DNA of 64,000 bases, from positions 186,001 to 250,000 of the forward strand of contig JAIELF010000011.1 in the NCBI GenBank assembly GCA_019753235.1, read 5' to 3'. Numbering within the stretch: the stretch's first letter is position 1; every line of letters begins with the position of its first letter. A model generated the notes under the pieces. That model saw nothing but the letters and a program-made list of their open reading frames with translations, did not search any database and had not been told where the DNA came from. Positions 35,398 to 45,875 of the stretch are shown piece by piece. The position numbers and the translations under genes were made by a program. Source of the stretch: a bacterium. Lineage in GTDB: Bacteria > Planctomycetota > Planctomycetia > Kolteriales > Kolteriaceae.

Positions 35398-37680
35398 GTG
35401 ATCTTTTCTCGACCATTCTGTCTGGCGATCGGTCTGTGGGGGCTTGCCCCACTTGCCGCGGCCGAGTTGCCGAGCATGGCGTCGCTGGAAATCGAGATTC
35501 GCCCGTTTCTGGCAACGTACTGTATTGCCTGTCACGACGGAGCGGAGGCCAAAGGGGGTGTTCTGCTCGATGACATTCCGACCGTCGAGCACTTCGCGAC
35601 GCATCGCCGACAGTGGAACAAGGTGATCGCGCAGATCCGCGCAAAAGGGATGCCGCCGGCCGACGAAGATCAACCGACCGATGCCGAGCGAGCGAAGATC
35701 GTCGAATGGCTGACGACGGCGGTGAACCATGTCGATTGCTCGGGGGATCGTCCGCCTGGCAAGCCGACGCTTCGGCGACTCAACCGGGTCGAGTACAACA
35801 ATACCATCCGTGATCTGCTTGCGATCGATTTCCGACCGGCCGACGACTTCCCGGCAGACGACGTCGGCGAAGGGTTCGACAACATCGGCGACGTTCTTTC
35901 GATCTCTCCCTTGTTGCTGGAAAAGTATCTCGAAGCATCTCAAAAAATCGCCGAGCGCGCGATCGTTGTTCCGCAGCCGACACAGAACCTTTCGGAACGA
36001 ATAGAAGGGGAAGGGTCGCGATCGACCTCCAAAGGACAGACGGTCGATGACGGGAAGGCGCAATTGATGACGACGCCCGGCGAACTTTATCGAATGATCA
36101 AGTTCCCAGAGTCGGGCGAATACCACTTTCGCTTACGCGCCTACGGACAGCAGGTCGGCAACGAACCAGCGAGGGCGGGCATCAAGATCGATGACCAACA
36201 GCCACACTTGGTCGATGTCACCGCCGTTGCCGAGCAGCCGGGCGAATACGACGTGAGCCTTCGCGTCGAAAAGGGAAAACGCCGGGTCGCCATCGCGTTT
36301 GTCAACGATCTCTTTGATGAAGCCCAGCAACAGGACCGAAACCTGATCGTCGATTACCTACAGATCGACGGGCCGACCGCGGTCGACAAGCCGATCACTC
36401 CCGCGTCGCACGCGAAGGTCTTTTTCCAGCCGATTCGCCCCGATCATGAAGCCGAGGATCTTCGGCAAATCATTGATAGGTTCACGAGCCGAGCATTTCG
36501 TCGCCCCGCGACCCCGAACGAACTCGATCGACTGGAGAAACTCATCGCTCTGGCTCGGCGAGAGAACGAACCATTCGAGCGCGGGGTTCAGCTTGTGGTC
36601 GAAGCCGTGCTGGCCTCGCCCCATTTTCTCTTCAAGATGGAAGCAGACAACGAACCTGATTCCGCCCAGCCCCGCGAACTGAACGACTTCGAGTTGGCCA
36701 CGCGATTGTCGTACTTCCTCTGGAGCACCATGCCCGACGATGTTCTTTGGCAGCAGGCTCTCGAGGGCACGTTGCGCGAGCCCGCCAACTTTGAAAAGCA
36801 AGTCGAACGCATGCTCGCCGACGACCGAGTTCTGGGACTGGTGGAGAATTTCGCGGGGCAATGGCTTCAACTGCGCAATCTGGCCGACCGTTCTCCCGAT
36901 CGCGACAAGTTCCCCATGTGGAATGATCAACTCCGTTCTGCCATGCGGCGAGAAACCGAACTCTTCTTTGCGTCGGTTCTACGCGAGCGTCGGCAACTGG
37001 TCGAGTTTCTGGATGCGAACTATACGTTCGTGAATGAGCCTCTTGCCAAGCATTACGGTATCGAGGGGATCGCCGGCGAGGAGTTTCGTCGCGTCGAACT
37101 GACCGGCCAGAATCGCGGTGGCCTGTTGACCCAAGCGAGCATCCTCACCATCACCTCGGATCCGACCCGCACCAGCCCGGTCAAGCGGGGCAAATGGGTG
37201 ATGGAAACGATTCTCGGCACCCCGCCGGCATCGGCCCCGCCCAACGTTCCCGAACTCGACAAGCAACGCCTCACCGGTACGCTTCGGCAACGAATGGAAC
37301 AGCACCGCGTCAATCCCGCTTGTGCGACTTGTCACGATACGATGGACCCGCTCGGCTTCGGGCTTGAGAATTTCGACGCGATTGGTGGATGGCGTGACCG
37401 CGACGGCGAGTATCCTGTGGATGCGTCCGGAAAACTTCCCGATGGATCGACATTCGTCGGTCCCAAACAACTGGCGCAAATTCTCACGCAGAAGAAGGAT
37501 CTCTTCCTTCGAACCGTGACCGAGAGGATGCTGGTTTATGCCCTCGGCCGGGGCCTCGAGGTCTACGATGAATGTGAGGTCAGGGAGATCGTCGAGCGCG
37601 TGTCAGCAAAAGGGGGAGTCTTTGCCGACCTGGTAAAGGAGATCACGCAGAGTCGGCCGTTCCGATTCCGAAACGGCTAG
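35398..37680 (+). CDS. Secreted DUF1592-type cytochrome-like protein
   Basis: A 760-residue protein with the planctomycete DUF1587-DUF1592-DUF1588-DUF1585 order. A signal peptide (FCLAIGLWGLAPLAAA) is followed at residues 42-46 by CIACH, a c-type heme site. A beta-rich carbohydrate-binding-like segment lies at about 210-300. ATRLSYFLWSTMPDDVL is the DUF1592 signature. A second heme motif, CATCH, lies at 642-646 in MDPLGFGLENFDAIGGWR (DUF1588), and a short DUF1585 end follows. The start is GTG at 35398 with AGGAG upstream. It is followed by a DUF1552 gene; these two families usually travel together. Physiological role is unknown. Confidence 0.92.
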   Translation: MIFSRPFCLAIGLWGLAPLAAAELPSMASLEIEIRPFLATYCIACHDGAEAKGGVLLDDIPTVEHFATHRRQWNKVIAQIRAKGMPPADEDQPTDAERAKIVEWLTTAVNHVDCSGDRPPGKPTLRRLNRVEYNNTIRDLLAIDFRPADDFPADDVGEGFDNIGDVLSISPLLLEKYLEASQKIAERAIVVPQPTQNLSERIEGEGSRSTSKGQTVDDGKAQLMTTPGELYRMIKFPESGEYHFRLRAYGQQVGNEPARAGIKIDDQQPHLVDVTAVAEQPGEYDVSLRVEKGKRRVAIAFVNDLFDEAQQQDRNLIVDYLQIDGPTAVDKPITPASHAKVFFQPIRPDHEAEDLRQIIDRFTSRAFRRPATPNELDRLEKLIALARRENEPFERGVQLVVEAVLASPHFLFKMEADNEPDSAQPRELNDFELATRLSYFLWSTMPDDVLWQQALEGTLREPANFEKQVERMLADDRVLGLVENFAGQWLQLRNLADRSPDRDKFPMWNDQLRSAMRRETELFFASVLRERRQLVEFLDANYTFVNEPLAKHYGIEGIAGEEFRRVELTGQNRGGLLTQASILTITSDPTRTSPVKRGKWVMETILGTPPASAPPNVPELDKQRLTGTLRQRMEQHRVNPACATCHDTMDPLGFGLENFDAIGGWRDRDGEYPVDASGKLPDGSTFVGPKQLAQILTQKKDLFLRTVTERMLVYALGRGLEVYDECEVREIVERVSAKGGVFADLVKEITQSRPFRFRNG

Positions 37681-37852
37681 AGATTCGGCCAAAATATAGG
37701 CCTATTGGCCCCATTTGGGCAATCGAAACGATCGCGACGGAAACCATTCGCTCTGGTACGGAGTATCTTTCTTCGGATTGCCCTGGGTAGGGTAGAATCG
37801 CTGCCTGAGGTGGATCTAAAAGTCTCGTCCCGAGAATGGGCAGGAGTTAACC

Positions 37853-39217
37853 ATGAACGAATCGACGCCAAAGCCCACGGGAAGTTCCATCTCGCGACGC
37901 GCCTTTCTGCGCGGCTCGGGCTTGGCCATCGCCTTACCAGCTCTGGATGGACTTCTCCCCCGTGCCGCCGTCGGAGCCGACAAATCCGCCTGGCCGATTC
38001 GAAGCGCATTTTTCTTTTGTCCCAATGGCATGCATATGCCCGATTGGCGACCGACCGCCACCGGCGAATCGTTCGATCTCCCCGCCACGTTGCAAGCATT
38101 CGAAGCGTTCCGCTCGAACATGACGATCATCTCGGGGCTGGCGATCGACGCTGGCCGAGCCAAAAGTGACGGGCCCGGCGACCACGCTCGCGCGGGCGCG
38201 ACCTACCTCACGGGGACCCGCGCGGTAAAGACCGCTGGGGCGGGCATTCGCGTGGGGCAATCCATCGATCAGGTCCTTGCGGAGCATGTCGGCAAAGAGA
38301 CTCGTTTCCCATCGCTTGAACTTGGTCTCGATAAGGGCCTGAATGCGGGGGGCTGCGACTCGGGTTATAGTTGTGCCTATTCCTCGAACATTTCCTGGCG
38401 AAGCCCCACGACCCCGTCGGCCAAAGAGGCCGATCCTCGGCTGGTCTTTGAAAGACTTTTTGGCGGCGACAACACCAAGCAGTCGCAAGCGACCCGAGCG
38501 CGTCGACAGGCGTATCAAAAGAGCGTCCTCGATTTCGTCCTCGAAGATGCCCAGGCGATCGGAAAGAAACTCGGCCCGACCGATAAGCGAAAGCTTGATG
38601 AATACCTCTCCGGTATCCGCGAGATCGAACGCCGAATCGAACATTTTCAGTCATCAGAACAGGTTCGCCGACCGAATCTTTCGTTGCCCGAGCAGACTCC
38701 CAAGGACTTTGCTCAGCACTATCGGTTGCTCGCCGACTTGTTGGTGCTCGCGTTTCAAACAGACCAAACTCGAGTCGCCACGTTTATGGTGGGCAACGCC
38801 GGCAGTAATCGGCCGTACAAAGAGATTGATGTTGCCGAGGGGCATCACTCGCTCTCTCATCACGGCAAGGATCCGCACAAACAGGCTCAAATCAGCAAAA
38901 TCAATCGCCTGCATGCCAGCCAATTCGCCTACTTTCTTTCGAAGCTCGATCAGGTCAAGGAAGGGGACGGCACGTTGCTTGATCATTCCATGATCACCTA
39001 TGGCAGCGGGATCAGCGACGGAGATCGCCACAACCATGACGATCTCCCGGTCGCCCTTTTCGGCCGAGCCGGCGGTCTGCTCAAGCCAGCTCAGCACCTC
39101 GCCTTCGACGTCGAAACGCCGATGTGCAATCTTTACATGACCTTCCTGCACGTCATGGGACTACCAGGAAAGCGGTTTGCCGACGGCGAGAAGATCATCG
39201 ACGGATTGCTCGCCTAA
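37853..39217 (+). CDS. DUF1552 protein with Tat signal
   Basis: A 454-residue protein. The N-terminus has a twin-arginine signal (SISRRAFLRGSGLAIALPALDGLLP), so it is probably exported folded. The rest is a DUF1552 domain with FFCPNGMHMPDW, DHARAGATYLTG, RFPSLELGLD, TRVATFMVGNAGSNRPY and GSGISDGDRHNHDDLPVALFG. The family is related to alkaline-phosphatase/sulfatase-type folds, but its reaction is unknown. The His/Asp-rich DGDRHNHDD segment suggests metal binding. The start is ATG at 37853 after CAGGAG. It follows the DUF1592 gene by 172 bp, and its 3' end overlaps the convergent PEP-CTERM gene by 23 bp. Confidence 0.93.
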   Translation: MNESTPKPTGSSISRRAFLRGSGLAIALPALDGLLPRAAVGADKSAWPIRSAFFFCPNGMHMPDWRPTATGESFDLPATLQAFEAFRSNMTIISGLAIDAGRAKSDGPGDHARAGATYLTGTRAVKTAGAGIRVGQSIDQVLAEHVGKETRFPSLELGLDKGLNAGGCDSGYSCAYSSNISWRSPTTPSAKEADPRLVFERLFGGDNTKQSQATRARRQAYQKSVLDFVLEDAQAIGKKLGPTDKRKLDEYLSGIREIERRIEHFQSSEQVRRPNLSLPEQTPKDFAQHYRLLADLLVLAFQTDQTRVATFMVGNAGSNRPYKEIDVAEGHHSLSHHGKDPHKQAQISKINRLHASQFAYFLSKLDQVKEGDGTLLDHSMITYGSGISDGDRHNHDDLPVALFGRAGGLLKPAQHLAFDVETPMCNLYMTFLHVMGLPGKRFADGEKIIDGLLA

Positions 39218-40025
39218 GGGACAAGGCCGCGGCGAAGCCCATCACCAAGGCTGAAAAAGCGAAGGTTCCCGCTTCTGGAACCACATGCAGAGCCGCGACA
39301 CCATCCAGATCGAACCCACCCGATGCAAACGCCGTCGGAAAAGGATCGTTGATCAAACGACCTTGACTGTCGGTAGTCCCGAACGAGGGATTGACCGAAC
39401 CCACCACGTCAACAATCCGAACAAACGGAACATTGAAAACATCCAGCAACGGTGACACATTCGCAAGTGTCGAGAGATCAAACGGCGTGCCAAACCCCAC
39501 ACGATACTTGCCCGCAAGATTGTCGAGATCGGTCGGATCCAGTGAACCGAAAGCACCCACCTGGGCAACGGTCGGTGTCAGAGAGACGGCGGGAAAGCGG
39601 AAGAAATCGATGCCGTTGCTGCTCACCTCGACGAAAGCGAGTTCGATGAAATTATCAGCAAATCCGTTCTCATAGACCGCCAGGTCGGCACCGGCGTCGT
39701 CCCGGATCGGCTTTTGAAACTGCAGGGTGATCGCTCCGCCGTCGCCTAGACTCACCACCTTGGTGGTATCCGTCCCGGCCGGCCCCAGCGCGTTGGCACC
39801 AGTGCCGAACGAGGCAACTCCCAGGCCAGGGTTGGCAATGTTGATCGGCCCCCGCGTCAGCGAGACAACGCTGTCTGCCCAACCCGCAATCGCGGGGCTA
39901 TCAAAAGGGATCGCGGTCGAACTAGGCTGCCCGGCAGCAGGCGCGAAGGGACCGGCCAGTGACATACTCATGACACCATAGCTCGCGATGATCAATATCC
40001 GCGCGCAGAGGTAGCGCTCGTTCAT
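39195..40025 (-). CDS. PEP-CTERM surface protein in a B12-riboswitch operon
   Basis: A 276-residue exported protein. A signal segment opens it, a beta-rich ectodomain follows (ADLAVYENGFADNFIELAFVEVSSNGIDFFRFP, a well-formed repeated-strand region), and a C-terminal exosortase tail ends it: VPEAGTFAFSALVMGFAAALSLRR. The tail targets the protein for anchoring or release at the outer surface by an exosortase, which is not in the window. The domain is not one that I can name with confidence. It is the last gene of the operon downstream of the cobalamin riboswitch, 33 bp after another PEP-CTERM gene. The end of the gene overlaps the DUF1552 gene by 23 bp. Corrinoid binding is a hypothesis only. 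Confidence 0.88.
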   Translation of the reverse strand: MNERYLCARILIIASYGVMSMSLAGPFAPAAGQPSSTAIPFDSPAIAGWADSVVSLTRGPINIANPGLGVASFGTGANALGPAGTDTTKVVSLGDGGAITLQFQKPIRDDAGADLAVYENGFADNFIELAFVEVSSNGIDFFRFPAVSLTPTVAQVGAFGSLDPTDLDNLAGKYRVGFGTPFDLSTLANVSPLLDVFNVPFVRIVDVVGSVNPSFGTTDSQGRLINDPFPTAFASGGFDLDGVAALHVVPEAGTFAFSALVMGFAAALSLRRAIRR

Positions 40026-40058
40026 GCTATGCTCCTTAAAAAATTGGTGGAAACCGAA

Positions 40059-40754
40059 TTACACGAGGAAACGACGGAAACCCAGCAGCAGGCCGAAACC
40101 CGCCCCGACGAGCATCAGGCTCGACGCTTCGGGGACGACCGCGCGGGGATTGCTAGCGAAGACGTTGTCGAAGGTCGTCGTGAATGCCAAGCTATTCCAA
40201 TCACCGTCCGCGAGAGTCTCGCCACTCACGCCGGTCTGAGCACTCTCCCACGAACCCCCCGCGTAGGGGTTGCCGATCGAGAGACCGAGATTCCAGAAGC
40301 CGGAAAACCATCCTTCGCGGTACAGGTCGCCGGCATCGGTAGCGACGTTGGAATCATCCCCCGACCCGACGACGAAGAGTCCACTTGCAGGGAAGACCGT
40401 TCCATCGGTGATGCCGAAAATGCCGTTGTGATTCGCGTCGTAGCCAATCCCGAGAACGCCGATCCCAAACGACGAGGGGGGCGTGATCCGGGCGAACAAT
40501 TCTGGGTCGCCGCTGACGACGGCGCGAAACATATCTTCGCTAGAAGCGTTGCCGTTCCAACGAAAGCCCCAAACGAGAGAGTCGTTGTTGCCGTCGTCGC
40601 CATCCCAATCGATGACAAGGGCCGCTTCGTTCGGGCCCGAGCCAAACCATTGCGTGATGTCAGCAAATGTGGTCACTGGCTTGGTCGCGACTCCCCCCCA
40701 AGAGACAGAACTCACCAAGAGCGTCAGAAGAGAACATGCAGCAAAACGAAACAT
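40059..40754 (-). CDS. PEP-CTERM surface protein in a B12-riboswitch operon
   Basis: A 231-residue protein. MFRFAACSLLTLLVSSVSWG is the signal peptide. The ectodomain has ALVIDWDGDDGNNDSLVWGFRWNG, MFRAVVSGDPELFARI and IGVLGIGYDANHNGIFG, a compact Trp/Gly/Asp-rich fold that I cannot name. VPEASSLMLVGAGFGLLLGFRRFLV is the PEP-CTERM exosortase tail. The start is ATG at 40754 after AAAGGAA. In-frame codons up to 40868 overlap the DUF1559 gene and are unlikely. It is the second of three genes on this strand, and its regulation by the upstream cobalamin riboswitch is inferred from layout. The Asp-rich loop may bind Ca2+. Confidence 0.88.
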   Translation of the reverse strand: MFRFAACSLLTLLVSSVSWGGVATKPVTTFADITQWFGSGPNEAALVIDWDGDDGNNDSLVWGFRWNGNASSEDMFRAVVSGDPELFARITPPSSFGIGVLGIGYDANHNGIFGITDGTVFPASGLFVVGSGDDSNVATDAGDLYREGWFSGFWNLGLSIGNPYAGGSWESAQTGVSGETLADGDWNSLAFTTTFDNVFASNPRAVVPEASSLMLVGAGFGLLLGFRRFLV

Positions 40755-40854
40755 GGAAGGATTCCTTTCGGAGAGAATAATCAAGGAGAAACCGTGGATT
40801 GAATCATGTAAGTCGCCTCGCCCGCTGAGCGCGCCGCGAGAGTGTTTCGAGCAT

Positions 40855-41727
40855 TTAAGGTCGGGCAAGCTCCTTTCCGGCCTTGGTCAATAAGGCGTTC
40901 AGGATCCGCTGATCGATTGAATTCGTGAGAAAGTCGGCATGGCCATCCGCAAACGCGACTTGAGCGCCGCCGGGATGGCCGCTCCCCATCTCTGTTCCAA
41001 GGCCCTTCGTCCCGTTGAGCGGGTTCTCGCCCGTCTGGGCAAATAGGTTTTCGCCGTTGGCCCATTCGCATTCGATGGTTCGGCGAGGCGACATCTCCGA
41101 GAGACAAATCGTTTGGCTTGCGCCGTCGGTGATCTCTCGACGAGGGACCGCCGTCTCGTAGAGCATCACCCCTAAAAACTCCTCCTTGAGAAAGTGCGGA
41201 CTCTGTGGATCGGTCGTGGTTCGGCCAACTCCTTCGACCCCGTAAATGCCCGCGAAATCGGTGAATGCCAAGCCCTTCCAGCGTCCCTGCAAGTTGATGC
41301 GAACATCGGGCATGGTGCTCGGACAGAGGAACATTTCGACGGTTGTTGAACAGACCGTTAAGTTGTCTGGGCTGAACGAGGGTAGATTAAAGTTAAAGCC
41401 TTCGAAGAGTCCTCGCTGTTCGAGGTAAGGCAAAAGCGAGACGTTCCAGGAGATGAATCGTTGAGGGATAAAGGGCTGTCCTGGTCGCTTCGGCGCAAGT
41501 TTGCAGCCGAGACAACCCGTCGGAAATAGACCTTGCTCTTGTTCGTACATCGCGATGCCCATTGCAAGCTGCTTGAGTCGACTCAAGCATTGCGTCTGCC
41601 GGGCGCGTTCTTGCGTGGCGATCACCGCGGGCAACAGCAGGGCCATCAAAAGACCCAGCACCGCGATGACAACGAGCAGCTCGAGCAGCGTGAAGGCGCG
41701 GCCAAGTATTCTCGTCGTCGCGTGCAA
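40855..41727 (-). CDS. DUF1559 pseudopilin-like protein
   Basis: A 290-residue protein. RAFTLLELLVVIAVLGLLMALLLPAV is the type IV prepilin/pseudopilin N-terminus, cut before Phe by a prepilin peptidase. QTQCLSRLKQLAMGIAMYEQ and the C-terminal GGAQVAFADGHADFL (H-x9-DG tail) identify DUF1559, a family expanded in planctomycetes. The start is TTG at 41727, preceded by AGGAG. It is the first large gene downstream of the cobalamin riboswitch. It may form part of an envelope fibre or act as a secretion-linked surface protein; the family function is unknown. Confidence 0.9.
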   Translation of the reverse strand: MHATTRILGRAFTLLELLVVIAVLGLLMALLLPAVIATQERARQTQCLSRLKQLAMGIAMYEQEQGLFPTGCLGCKLAPKRPGQPFIPQRFISWNVSLLPYLEQRGLFEGFNFNLPSFSPDNLTVCSTTVEMFLCPSTMPDVRINLQGRWKGLAFTDFAGIYGVEGVGRTTTDPQSPHFLKEEFLGVMLYETAVPRREITDGASQTICLSEMSPRRTIECEWANGENLFAQTGENPLNGTKGLGTEMGSGHPGGAQVAFADGHADFLTNSIDQRILNALLTKAGKELARP

Positions 41728-41810
41728 GACGCGCTTCTCCTAGGGAGATAACTTCGTTGGGAAAGACGGCTTCAAGATCGAGCATCAACCGATCGGCAGC
41801 ATGGAAAAAG

Positions 41811-41824
41811 GAGCGTTTGCGCTC
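41811..41824 (-). terminator. Weak terminator-like hairpin within the B12 leader operon
   Basis: On the minus strand GAGCG-caaa-CGCTC is followed by CCTTTTT, an intrinsic-terminator shape with a short 5-bp stem. It lies after the 37-residue ORF and before DUF1559. It might limit read-through into the operon, but the stem is weak. Confidence 0.3.
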
Positions 41825-41868
41825 GTTCTCCCCCGGGATAACGTGGGGAGCCCGAAACAACTTCATCG

Positions 41869-41982
41869 CTACTTTTGCCCGTACAAAACCGAGATCATCA
41901 GACCGCCAAAGCAAATGCCCCAGAGGATGATGAAAGGTTGATTCAGGGTCGTAGACTCGTCCCGCGCAGAGTCTGCCGCCAT
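41869..41982 (-). CDS. 37-residue single-helix membrane peptide
   Basis: An ATG at 41982 lies within about 10 bp of the 3' end of the cobalamin riboswitch and opens a 37-codon ORF to a TAG at 41869. The peptide has a polar N-terminus (MAADSARDESTTLNQP), one hydrophobic helix (FIILWGICFGGLMISVLY) and a GQK end. No strong ribosome site is visible before the ATG, as expected if the riboswitch controls access. It could be a cobalt/corrinoid transport helper, but it does not look like CbtB (no His-rich tail). Not recognised; coding status is moderately likely. Confidence 0.5.
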   Translation of the reverse strand: MAADSARDESTTLNQPFIILWGICFGGLMISVLYGQK

Positions 41983-41987
41983 CAACA

Positions 41988-42142
41988 ACAGGTAGGTCTT
42001 CTGACTCTCGAGCTCTGAGTTTCCGGCCTTCTCGACTGCTCAAGGCAGCCAATGGCTTCTGGTGTATTTGGAAACTCTTCGTCGCTCGAACACAGCGGCG
42101 GGGCCGTCCCGGAATTTCACCGGAGTTCCCTGTTTACCGCGG
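41988..42142 (-). ncRNA. Cobalamin riboswitch
   Basis: On the minus strand the sequence has the conserved AdoCbl-class parts in order. ACAGGGAA is followed by CTCCGGTGAAATTCCGGG, then ACGGCCCCGCCGCTGT. After a variable region come GCCATTGG and an arm with GGCCGGAAACTC, and then AGTCAGAAGACCTACC, the 3' core (consensus AGCCAGGAGACCUGCC). Family knowledge: it binds a cobalamin and usually switches off downstream expression. Here it precedes the small ORF, DUF1559 and two PEP-CTERM genes, none of them a standard B12 gene. The exact ends are estimated. Confidence 0.92.
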
Positions 42143-42184
42143 AATCAGGACGATGCCGCGGTCACCCATTGTTGAGCAGCCGAA

Positions 42185-42213
42185 ATGGTAGCGACGTGAT
42201 CGACCCCTGGCAA
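42185..42213 (-). promoter_or_regulatory. Candidate sigma-70 promoter for the riboswitch operon
   Basis: On the minus strand TTGCCA (42213-42208) and TACCAT (42190-42185) are separated by exactly 17 bp. Each matches four of six consensus bases. Transcription would start about 35 bp before the riboswitch core. It is supported by location, not by conservation. Confidence 0.4.
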
Positions 42214-42278
42214 CAAGAAAGTCGCATTTTCCTGAACGGCTCGGCCTCTTGGTCGGCGACGCCTCTTGCCAGAGCGGT

Positions 42279-42284
42279 TATAAT
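42279..42284 (+). promoter_or_regulatory. Perfect -10 hexamer upstream of elbB
   Basis: TATAAT lies 54 bp before the elbB start. No good -35 hexamer sits 16-18 bp upstream, so it is only a partial promoter call. Confidence 0.25.
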
Positions 42285-42337
42285 CGACAACATCGAACAA
42301 CAGACCAACAACGATCCCGATGGAAGGAAGAGTCGAC

Positions 42338-43012
42338 GTGGCAAAAGTGGGGGTGATTCTGAGTGGTTGTGGTGTCTTCGACGGTTCGGAGATCCACGAG
42401 GCTGTTTGTTTGCTACTGGTGCTCGATCAATCGGGCGCCGACGTTGTCTGCATGGCCCCCAACAAGCTCTCGGCCGACGTGATCGACCATTGGGCCCAAA
42501 AGCCTATGGCTGAGAAACGAAATGTACTCGTTGAATCAGCGAGAATCGCGCGAGGAAAAGTCGTCGATCTCGCCCAGGTTGACCCTGCTGACTTTGACGC
42601 CTTCATCCTGCCCGGCGGTTTCGGGGCGGCAAAGAATCTTTGCGACTTTGCGATGTCGGCGGATAATTGCTGCGTCGATCCGCAGGTGGCTCGCGTCCTT
42701 CGAGGAGCGCAGTCGCTGGGGAAGCCGATCGGCCTGGCTTGCATCGCGCCGGTCATTGCCGCCCGACTTTTCGGTGAGACATTGAAACCGAGTTTGACGA
42801 TTGGGCACGATTCTGCGACGGCCGGGAAAATTGATGCGATGGGGGCAAAGCATCGGGCAGTCGATGCGACGGATGTTGTCGTCGATGAACAGAATCGATT
42901 GGTCACGACTCCATGTTACATGGAAGCTAAGCGTATCAGCGAAGCTTTCGACAGCATCCAGAAGATGGTTGCAAAAATCCTTGAAATGGTGCAGCAACCC
43001 GTCCGCGTCTAG
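42338..43012 (+). CDS. elbB: ElbB-type glyoxalase / isoprenoid-associated DJ-1 family protein
   Basis: About 224 residues of the class I glutamine-amidotransferase/DJ-1 fold. VGVILSGCGVFDGSEIHEAV is the signature N-terminus. FDAFILPGGFGAAKNLCDFA, KPIGLACIAPVIAARLFG (nucleophile elbow with Cys) and DVVVDEQNRLVTTPCYM (second conserved region) identify ElbB (SCRP-27A), linked to glyoxalase activity and, less firmly, isoprenoid synthesis. The chosen start is GTG at 42338, preceded by GGAAGAG; an ATG at 42320 is an alternative. It is divergent from the riboswitch operon. Confidence 0.92.
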   Translation: MAKVGVILSGCGVFDGSEIHEAVCLLLVLDQSGADVVCMAPNKLSADVIDHWAQKPMAEKRNVLVESARIARGKVVDLAQVDPADFDAFILPGGFGAAKNLCDFAMSADNCCVDPQVARVLRGAQSLGKPIGLACIAPVIAARLFGETLKPSLTIGHDSATAGKIDAMGAKHRAVDATDVVVDEQNRLVTTPCYMEAKRISEAFDSIQKMVAKILEMVQQPVRV

Positions 43013-43085
43013 GCCGGGCCAAGAAACTCCTATCACGCTTAAGAGTTGCTTTTCGAGATCGGCCGTGGCCAAGCGATTCCAATGG

Positions 43086-45542
<2,457 letters not shown>

Positions 45543-45557
45543 TCAAGCCGGCCTCAT

Positions 45558-45875
45558 TTAGAGCCGACGAAACTTGATCCCGCGAATCGTGGTGTTGCCG
45601 AGTCTCTTTTGAAGCGATTCGAGCAGGTTCCCTTTCTCGAAACCCTCAAGGTCGGCCAGCAAGGAAGCGCTGTCGACGGCAATCTCCAAGATGCCCCGAC
45701 GCAGCGGTCCCAACCGGGCATGTTCCTTCATCCGCCCATCGGCAATGTCATTCCAAACTCTTTCGAGTTCCACTCGCCCTGCCGTTTGGGCATAACCATA
45801 ACGAGCCATGATCAGCCCGAGGAGATCACCCAGTTTCTTGGGGCCCCGCGAGATCTCTTGCCATTCTTCCATCAT
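45558..45875 (-). CDS. DUF721 (DciA-like) protein
   Basis: A 105-residue protein with the DUF721 core: KKLGDLLGLIMARYGYAQ, then VWNDIADGRMKEHARLGPLRRGILEIAVDSASLLADLEGFEKGNLLESLQKRLG. DUF721 members include DciA, which helps load the replicative helicase. The start overlaps the dnaN stop by ATGA, so it is translationally coupled. It sits where recF often lies, between dnaN and gyrB. Confidence 0.85.
   Translation of the reverse strand: MMEEWQEISRGPKKLGDLLGLIMARYGYAQTAGRVELERVWNDIADGRMKEHARLGPLRRGILEIAVDSASLLADLEGFEKGNLLESLQKRLGNTTIRGIKFRRL

Noticed and set aside
37687..37710. Palindromic GGCCAA...TTGGCC segment after the DUF1592 gene
   Set aside because: Stems do not align well because of unequal inner arms, and no U-tract follows; not called a terminator.
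41393..42052. 219-codon minus-strand frame running through the B12 riboswitch and DUF1559
   Set aside because: It overlaps the conserved riboswitch core and the DUF1559 frame and has no family-like features.
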